Source: Oceanimonas doudoroffii (GTDB taxonomy: Bacteria; Pseudomonadota; Gammaproteobacteria; Enterobacterales; Aeromonadaceae). Taken from it: a stretch of DNA of 64,000 bases. How positions within the stretch are numbered: position 1 is the stretch's first letter; each line of letters begins with the position of its first letter. Shown piece by piece: positions 58,708-64,000 of the stretch. The notes below the pieces were generated by a model, which saw only the letters and a list, made by a program, of their open reading frames with translations, searched no databases and had not been told where the DNA came from. The stretch spans positions 101,241-165,240 of the forward strand of contig NZ_NBIM01000006.1 of assembly GCF_002242685.1 (NCBI RefSeq). Reading direction: 5' to 3'. Made by a program: the position numbers and the translations under genes.

Positions 58708-59873
58708 AGCGGTGTTACCTGAATGCCATGGCCATGGTCAGTGCCATGGGGGCAGACCGGCAGTCGGCCTGCCACCGCCTGCAACAGGGCGAGTCTGGGC
58801 TGGTGCTGACGGACGACTTCAGTCCCGGACGGCCCATGCTCCTAGGACTCTGTCGCGGCGAGCTGCCGGCGGTGACCCTGAGCGAGACCCATTGGCACAG
58901 CCGCAACAACCGTCTGGCACTGGCGGCGCTGAACCAGATCCGGGATGCTGTCACCCAGGCCGCCGGTCGGTTTGGCCGGCACCGTATTGGTGTGGTGATC
59001 GGCACCTCTACCTCCGGCATCGGCGACAGTGAAGCGGCCCTGAAACACAGGGCCGCCACCGGTACCCTGCCCCCCGAATATGACTACCGCATGCAGGAAA
59101 TGGGCGCGACGGCGGCCTTTATTGCCGCCGAATTGCAACTGGGCGGCCCCGTGTTCGGTATTTCCACGGCCTGCTCCTCCGGGGCCAAGGCGCTGGCGTC
59201 CGCCCGTCGGCTGTTGCGGGCGGGGGTCTGCGACGCCGTGGTGGCCGGTGGGGTGGATACCCTCTGCCAGCTGACGGTGCAGGGCTTTTCCGCTCTGGAG
59301 GCGGTCAGCGACCACCTGTGCAATCCGTTCAGTGCGAATCGCCGCGGTATCAATATCGGGGAAGGGGCCGGGCTGTTTATGCTCAGCCGGGAGCCGGGCG
59401 GGGTGGAGCTTGCCGGCGTGGGGGAAAGCTCGGATGCCCATCATATTTCTGCCCCGGATCCCGGCGGGGCGGGGGCCATGGCCTGCATGAGGGCGGCGCT
59501 GGCCGATGCCGGCATCGAACCCGGAGCGGTGGACTATATCAATTTGCACGGCACCGCCACCCAGCTGAACGATCAGATGGAGGCGCGGGCCGTCGCGGAG
59601 GTATTCGGCGGCGGCGTGCCCTGCAGTTCCACCAAGCCGCTGACCGGTCATACCCTGGGGGCCGCCGGCGCGCTGGAGGCCGGGATCGGCTGGTTGGTGC
59701 TGACCGAAGGGCTGGTGCCACGCCATGTGTGGGATGGCCAACCGGACCCGGGTCTGCCCGGCCTTAATCTGGTAACGACGCCGGTGTCAGGAGGTAAGCC
59801 CGAATATGTATTGAGCAACTCCTTTGCCTTTGGCGGTAACAATATCTCTTTGATTTTGAGAAGAGTGTCATGA
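58704..59873 (+). CDS. apeO: Beta-ketoacyl-ACP synthase ApeO
   Basis: A 389-residue ketosynthase with Cys157 (ISTACSSGAKAL), His282 (NLHGTATQLND) and His316 (KPLTGHTLGAAGA) as the Cys-His-His set. It is the condensing enzyme that should work with ApeC as chain-length factor. The start is GTG 58704 (GTGA overlap with the apeN stop). Confidence 0.92.
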   Translation: MKRCYLNAMAMVSAMGADRQSACHRLQQGESGLVLTDDFSPGRPMLLGLCRGELPAVTLSETHWHSRNNRLALAALNQIRDAVTQAAGRFGRHRIGVVIGTSTSGIGDSEAALKHRAATGTLPPEYDYRMQEMGATAAFIAAELQLGGPVFGISTACSSGAKALASARRLLRAGVCDAVVAGGVDTLCQLTVQGFSALEAVSDHLCNPFSANRRGINIGEGAGLFMLSREPGGVELAGVGESSDAHHISAPDPGGAGAMACMRAALADAGIEPGAVDYINLHGTATQLNDQMEARAVAEVFGGGVPCSSTKPLTGHTLGAAGALEAGIGWLVLTEGLVPRHVWDGQPDPGLPGLNLVTTPVSGGKPEYVLSNSFAFGGNNISLILRRVS

Positions 59874-60319
59874 AATCTGAGTTTAATGTAGATGAACTGG
59901 TCCCTCACTCCGGGCGGATGAGCCTGTTGTCGGAGATCACCGGATACGGTGAAGACTGGTTGTCGGCGGCGGTGGACATTACCCCGGCCTCCATGTTCGC
60001 GGATGAACAGGGGGTGCCGTCCTGGGTGGGACTGGAGTACATGGCCCAGGCTATAGGTGCTTGGGCCGGCCTGCAGGAACGCAAGCAGGGGCGGACGCCC
60101 AGGCTGGGTTTTTTGCTCGGCACCCGAAAATACAGCGTGCCGGTGGCTTGGTTCCTCCCGGGTGAGCGCATACACGTTAAGGTGACCAGAAACATGCAGG
60201 CGGAAAATGGCCTGTGCGCCTTTGACTGTGAACTCCAGGGCCGGGATTACGAAGTAACGGCAAGCCTGAATATCTATCAGCCGGAAGACGCCGACGTGTT
60301 TTTACGGGATGCAAAATAA
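59870..60319 (+). CDS. apeP: Hotdog dehydratase (ApeP)
   Basis: A 149-residue FabA/FabZ-like dehydratase with LVPHSGRMSLL at residues 11-21 as active-site stretch and LEYMAQAIGAWAGLQ. It is inferred to form the second dehydratase subunit, next to the ApeI part of the ligase fusion. It overlaps apeO by four bases and apeQ by one. Confidence 0.9.
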   Translation: MKSEFNVDELVPHSGRMSLLSEITGYGEDWLSAAVDITPASMFADEQGVPSWVGLEYMAQAIGAWAGLQERKQGRTPRLGFLLGTRKYSVPVAWFLPGERIHVKVTRNMQAENGLCAFDCELQGRDYEVTASLNIYQPEDADVFLRDAK

Positions 60320-61044
60320 TGACAGCAACAATTTTGGTTACCGGCTCCAGCAGGGGTATCGGTAGGGGCATCGCCCTGCAACTGGCCCGGGACGGCTTTG
60401 ATCTGGTGCTGCACTGCCGTTCGGGCCGTGCCGCCGCCGACGCGGTGGCCCAGGAGATCGAAGCGCTGGGCCGCCAGGCCCGGGTCCTGCAATTCGATAT
60501 TGCCGACCGGGAGCTGTGCCGCCGGGTACTGGAGCTGGATGTGGAAACCCATGGCGCCTACTATGGCGTGGTCTGCAATGCAGGGGTGTCCCGGGACAAT
60601 GCCTTTCCGGCCATCCCGGAAGAAGATTGGGACCTGGTGCTCAGAACCAATCTCGACGGCTTTTACAATGTGCTGCACCCGCTGATGATGCCCATGATTC
60701 GGCGCAGAAAACCCGGCCGCATCGTGACTCTGTCTTCGGTCTCCGGTGAAATGGGCAACCGGGGTCAGGTGAATTACAGTGCCGCCAAGGCGGGCATTAT
60801 CGGGGCCACCAAGGCCCTGGCCGTGGAGCTGGCCAGGCGCAAGATTACGGTGAACTGCGTTGCTCCGGGTTTGATTGAAACCGATATGACCGAGGACGTG
60901 CCCATGGAGGAAGCGCTGAAGATGATTCCGATGCAACGGACAGGCAGTGTCGACGAGGTGGCGGCAACGGTCAGCTTTCTGATGTCCGAAGGGGCCGGTT
61001 ATATCACCCGCCAAGTGATCTCGGTAAATGGTGGAATGTATTGA
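60319..61044 (+). CDS. apeQ: Ketoreductase (ApeQ, FabG-like)
   Basis: A 241-residue SDR enzyme: VTGSSRGIGRGIAL (NADPH binding), NAG in CNAGVSRDN, and the catalytic Ser140-Tyr153-Lys157 set (SS...NYSAAKAG). It reduces the beta-keto group after each condensation. The ATG sits in the TAATG overlap with apeP. Confidence 0.93.
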   Translation: MTATILVTGSSRGIGRGIALQLARDGFDLVLHCRSGRAAADAVAQEIEALGRQARVLQFDIADRELCRRVLELDVETHGAYYGVVCNAGVSRDNAFPAIPEEDWDLVLRTNLDGFYNVLHPLMMPMIRRRKPGRIVTLSSVSGEMGNRGQVNYSAAKAGIIGATKALAVELARRKITVNCVAPGLIETDMTEDVPMEEALKMIPMQRTGSVDEVAATVSFLMSEGAGYITRQVISVNGGMY

Positions 61045-62270
61045 TGAAACGGGTTGTGATTACGGGGATGGCGGGTTTTTCTCCCATCGGCAACGACTGG
61101 CAGACCATCAGGGATAACCTTGCCGCCGGTCGCAGCGGTATTGTCAGAATGGATGACTGGGACCGTTACGATGGGCTGAATACCCGGCTGGCGGCACCGG
61201 TGCGGGATTTTGCCATGCCGGCCCATTACACCAGAAAGGCGCTACGTAGTATGGGCCGGGTGGCTCAGCTCGGGGTGTATGCAACCGAGCTGGCACTTGA
61301 GGATGCGGGCCTGCTGGGCAGTGAGGAGCTGGGTAACGGCCGAGTCGGGGTTTCGTTTGGTTCCTCCGCTGGCGACAGCCTGGCCCTGGCGGATTTTGGC
61401 AATATGCTGATGAACCATTCATCGGATGGGCTGAATGCCAACTCCTATATCAAGATGATGGCCCATACCACTCCGGTGAACATTGGCGTGCATTTCGGCC
61501 TTCGTGGCCGGGTGATCACCACCTCTAGCGCCTGTACCTCGGGCAGCCAAGGCATTGGCTATGCCTATGAGGCGATCAAGTTCGGCAGTCAGGATGTGAT
61601 GGTGGCCGGAGGCAGCGAGGGTCTGTGCGCCACCGAGGCCGCCGTGTTCGATACCCTGTATGCGACCAGCGTGGCCAACGGCACTCCCCATCTTTCGCCC
61701 CGACCCTTTGACCGGGATCGGGACGGGCTGGTGATCGGTGAAGGGGGCGGCGCACTTATTCTGGAAGAGCTGGAGCACGCCCGGGGGCGTGGCGCGCGGA
61801 TTTACGCCGAAATTGTCGGCTTTGGCACTAATTCCGATGGCACTCATGTGACCCAGCCCAATGCCGGCACCATGGAAGTCGCCATCCGTCAGGCCCTGGA
61901 AAGTGCGGCCCTGCCCGCTTCATCCGTCGGTTACGTCAGTGCCCATGGCACCGCCACCGGCCGGGGAGATATTGCCGAAAGCCGGGCGACTGCAGCGGTA
62001 TTCGGCAGCAACACCCCGATAAGCTCCCTGAAAAGCTATACCGGCCATACCCTGGGTGCCTGCGGTGTACTGGAGGCCTGGACCGCCATTGAAATGATGA
62101 GTGAGGGTTGGTTCTGCCCGACCGTCAATCTGGACAATGTAGACCCGGAATGCGCAGAACTCGATTACATCATGCATGAAATACGCAAAGTCGACACGGA
62201 ATACGTGATGAGTAACAACTTTGCCTTTGGCGGCATCAATACCTCACTAATCTTTAAACGCTGGGTCTGA
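61044..62270 (+). CDS. apeR: Beta-ketoacyl-ACP synthase (ApeR)
   Basis: A 408-residue ketosynthase with Cys164 (SSACTSGSQGIG), His301 (SAHGTATGRGD) and His335 (YTGHTLGACG). The second APE ketosynthase is thought to act on the earliest chain extensions as a homodimer. ATG 61044 lies in the TGATG overlap with apeQ; TTG three bases earlier is less likely. It is the last gene of the operon, and no clear terminator follows. Confidence 0.93.
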   Translation: MKRVVITGMAGFSPIGNDWQTIRDNLAAGRSGIVRMDDWDRYDGLNTRLAAPVRDFAMPAHYTRKALRSMGRVAQLGVYATELALEDAGLLGSEELGNGRVGVSFGSSAGDSLALADFGNMLMNHSSDGLNANSYIKMMAHTTPVNIGVHFGLRGRVITTSSACTSGSQGIGYAYEAIKFGSQDVMVAGGSEGLCATEAAVFDTLYATSVANGTPHLSPRPFDRDRDGLVIGEGGGALILEELEHARGRGARIYAEIVGFGTNSDGTHVTQPNAGTMEVAIRQALESAALPASSVGYVSAHGTATGRGDIAESRATAAVFGSNTPISSLKSYTGHTLGACGVLEAWTAIEMMSEGWFCPTVNLDNVDPECAELDYIMHEIRKVDTEYVMSNNFAFGGINTSLIFKRWV

Positions 62271-62605
62271 TATTTACATCATTGAGTAAGGAACGGCAGC
62301 TCAAGCCAAAGTCCTGAATAGTAAGAAAAGGATTCAAGTGGTTCAGCATAATTCGCCCGCTAATATTGGCGAATACGCAACATACATTTGCCAGGTTACA
62401 TTATTATCCATGGGTGGGTGAGATGCTCGGATGTTCAGAAAACATGCCGGCCCTTTGATCTATCCGGGGAGGAAAGGATTTTCTGGGTCATAAGGCCAGG
62501 AGCTGGCTTAAACGGGAAGTCATCATCACCACTAAATGCAAAAGGGGCCGAAAGGCCCCTTTCCGATCAGGTGAGGGTTTGCTTGATAACTGACCCGGCG
62601 AGTTT
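62271..62605. other. Intergenic region between the ape operon and catA
   Basis: A 335-base stretch without a supported gene. It contains a 7-bp inverted repeat (ATTCGCC 62351-62357, GGCGAAT 62368-62374) without a T-run and, at the right, the catA terminator. It is less GC-rich than its surroundings. Confidence 0.5.
62541..62562 (-). terminator. Terminator of the cat operon
   Basis: On the minus strand AAAGGGGCC-TTTC-GGCCCCTTT is followed by four T (TTTTGCATT). It begins about 40 bases after the catA stop. Confidence 0.9.
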
Positions 62606-63544
62606 TCAGGCGATGTCGTCTTCCAGGGCGCGCTTGCGCTCGTGGCGCTGCTGGTGCTCGGGCTTGTCGGACGCCACCAGCTGAATATTGAATTCCACTC
62701 GAGTGAACGGCTGGTTCAGGCCGTACTGCTCGGCGGCGGCGGCGTCGTCGATGCGCACGGCGTCGCACACCAGCTCTTCACGGGTGGCAAAGGCGAAGTC
62801 ATCGTAGGTGTATTCGTCACCGGCCAGGTTGATCTGGGTGGTCAGGTGCTTGTAGCCCGGCTTGGACACGAAGTAGTGAATGTGGGCCGGACGGCGGCCG
62901 TGGCGGCCCAGCTGGTTCAGCAGCGCCTGGGTGGCGCCCTCGGGCGGGCAGCCGTAACCGGACGGAATGATGCTTTGCGCGGTATAGCGGCCATCGGCGT
63001 CGGTGCGAATGCTGCGGCGCAGGTTGTATTCGCTCTGGGACGGGTCGAAGTAGGAGTAGCCCCCCTTGAGATCGGCGTGCCAGATCTCCACCAGGGTGTT
63101 GGCCAGCGGCTGGCCGTCCTGGTCGGTGACCACACCGGTCAGGATCATGGTGTCGCCGTCCTGAGTGCCGTCGTCCATGCGGGCGAAGCCCTCGGACTCC
63201 GGGGCGCCGGCCACATACAGCGGGCCTTCAATGGTGCGCGGGGTACCGCCGGCCAGGCCGGCCAGCTCGTCGGCGGCGTCCATGCGAATGTCCAGGTACT
63301 TGTCCATGCCCAGGCCGGGAGCGAGCAGGGCGGCTTCGCCGTTCTTGCCCAGGTCGTTGATATAGTAAACGGCGCTCCAGAATTCTTCCGGGGTGATGTC
63401 CAGGTCTTCGATGAGCTGGAAGACGTCGCGCATCACGCGGTGCACGATGGTCTTGACCCGCTCGTTGCCACCGGCCTGGTTCAGACCGGCGACTTTTTCC
63501 AGCAGCTCTTTTACCTCGGGGGTATGGGTGGTTTTCACAGACAT
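62606..63544 (-). CDS. catA: Catechol 1,2-dioxygenase
   Basis: A 312-residue intradiol ring-cleaving enzyme. The Fe(III) ligands are Tyr in KGGYSYFD, Tyr in PSGYGCPP and the two His in RRPAHIHYF. The N-terminal dimerisation domain of about 100 residues (VHRVMRDVFQLIEDLDITPEE) is present. It converts catechol to cis,cis-muconate in the beta-ketoadipate pathway. AAGGAG lies seven bases before ATG 63544. It is last in the leftward catBCA order. Confidence 0.96.
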   Translation of the reverse strand: MSVKTTHTPEVKELLEKVAGLNQAGGNERVKTIVHRVMRDVFQLIEDLDITPEEFWSAVYYINDLGKNGEAALLAPGLGMDKYLDIRMDAADELAGLAGGTPRTIEGPLYVAGAPESEGFARMDDGTQDGDTMILTGVVTDQDGQPLANTLVEIWHADLKGGYSYFDPSQSEYNLRRSIRTDADGRYTAQSIIPSGYGCPPEGATQALLNQLGRHGRRPAHIHYFVSKPGYKHLTTQINLAGDEYTYDDFAFATREELVCDAVRIDDAAAAEQYGLNQPFTRVEFNIQLVASDKPEHQQRHERKRALEDDIA

Positions 63545-63599
63545 GATATTGCTCCTTGCATCTTTTTTATGATTTGGTCGCAGGGGGGACGAACGTCGG

Positions 63600-63890
63600 T
63601 TAACGGTCATCCTGATGAATGGAGGACGGGTGCCGGCACAGGGGCGCCACCTGAATGTCCATGTAGGGAAACAGTGGCAGGTTGCTGATCAGATCCTGCA
63701 ATTCGGCGTTGTCGGCCACATCAAAAATGCTGACGTTGGCGTAGCTGCCGGCCACCCGCCACAGGTGGCGCCATTTGCCCTGGGTCTGCAGCTCCTGGGC
63801 ATAGGCCTTCTCCCGGGCCTTGATCTCGGCGGCCACCTCGGCCGGCATGTCGTGGGGCAGATTGACCTTCATCTCGACTTTAAACAGCAT
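63600..63890 (-). CDS. catC: Muconolactone delta-isomerase
   Basis: A 96-residue enzyme of the small ferredoxin-like MIase family (MLFKVEMKVNLPHDMPAE, GKWRHLWRVAGSYANVSIFD, NLPLFPYMDIQVAPL). It isomerises muconolactone to 3-oxoadipate enol-lactone. It lies 13 bases after catB and 55 bases before catA in the same operon. Confidence 0.96.
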   Translation of the reverse strand: MLFKVEMKVNLPHDMPAEVAAEIKAREKAYAQELQTQGKWRHLWRVAGSYANVSIFDVADNAELQDLISNLPLFPYMDIQVAPLCRHPSSIHQDDR

Positions 63891-63903
63891 GGTTGTCTTC
63901 CTG

Positions 63904-64000
63904 TTACGCGTGGGGGGCGAGTGATGACTTGCGGCGGTATTCGGCCAGCTTGTCTTCGTTGAGGGTGACGCCCAGGCCCGGCCCGGCGGGCAGGGTGACG
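63904..64000 (-). CDS. catB: Muconate cycloisomerase, C-terminal end
   Basis: The reading frame enters from the right edge (first complete codon 63997-63999 region) and ends at TAA on the minus strand (63904-63906). The visible end VTLPAGPGLGVTLNEDKLAEY fits the C-terminus of CatB, which turns cis,cis-muconate into muconolactone. Only 31 residues are in the window. Confidence 0.85.
   Translation of the reverse strand, partial: VTLPAGPGLGVTLNEDKLAEYRRKSSLAPHA

Noticed and set aside
62642..63688. 348-codon frame on the plus strand over catA
   Set aside because: Antisense shadow; catA on the minus strand shows all iron ligands.
1..64000. CRISPR arrays, tRNA/rRNA genes, insertion sequences, att sites and replication origins
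   Set aside because: I looked for repeated spacers, cloverleaf-type genes, transposase proteins and DnaA-box clusters and saw none that I can support.

Overview
The window is GC-rich, densely coded and contains no phage, IS, CRISPR, rRNA or tRNA that I can see. The gene content fits the chromosome of an aerobic, halotolerant marine gammaproteobacterium, and an Oceanimonas/Zobellella-like member of the Aeromonadales is my best guess. The reasons are an ectoine TRAP uptake system, a monomeric isocitrate dehydrogenase, several TRAP transporters, polyamine and catechol catabolism, and an aryl polyene cluster. The taxonomic call is inference.

Region 1 (1-11.8 kb) holds the tail of a phosphonate-catabolism HD protein, the Ser/Thr importer SstT, an iron-regulated siderophore-binding protein with a Fur box, teaABC plus a universal stress protein (ectoine/hydroxyectoine uptake), a MipA/OmpV outer-membrane protein, icd and an Aer-type chemoreceptor. 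Region 2 (11.8-15.1 kb) is a compact minus-strand operon: a DUF2282 precursor peptide, a DUF692/MNIO oxidase, a DUF2063 partner, a DoxX protein, an ECF sigma factor and a small zinc-type anti-sigma. This is the layout of the bufferin (gold/copper-induced 'gig') RiPP systems. Region 3 (15.1-29.6 kb) has an unrecognised membrane protein, a TetR regulator, a TAXI-type TRAP operon with a sigma-54 promoter and tandem upstream palindromes, an MFS transporter, a DctB/DctD pair that is the likely activator of that TRAP operon, a small hypothetical gene, and a cstA / cory-CC-star / ArsA-like trio.

Region 4 (29.6-43.7 kb) is built around polyamine and amino-acid use: a PuuR-like repressor, a DMT exporter divergent from a MocR regulator, two NhaC-family carriers, an HDAH-type deacetylase, a LuxR-type regulator, and puuC, spuC, puuD and puuA. 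A good PuuR-box match lies in the puuD/puuA divergent promoter. Region 5 (43.7-46.2 kb) carries a RegB/RegA redox two-component system and a periplasmic PCuAC copper chaperone.

Region 6 (46.2-62.3 kb) is a complete-looking aryl polyene (APE) pigment cluster. A phosphopantetheinyl transferase and a small exported protein run leftward. A long, mostly overlapping rightward operon encodes ketosynthases, two ACPs, dehydratases, a ketoreductase, a ligase, a glycosyltransferase, acyltransferases, a thioesterase, a LolA-like carrier, an MMPL exporter, a flavin enzyme and a lipoprotein. Region 7 (62.6-64 kb) is the end of a catBCA catechol ortho-cleavage operon that continues past the right edge.

The items most worth following are the bufferin-like operon, the sigma-54/UAS arrangement with a third identical-type palindrome before the MFS gene, the halogenase-like flavoprotein in the APE operon, and the paired NhaC carriers in the polyamine locus.
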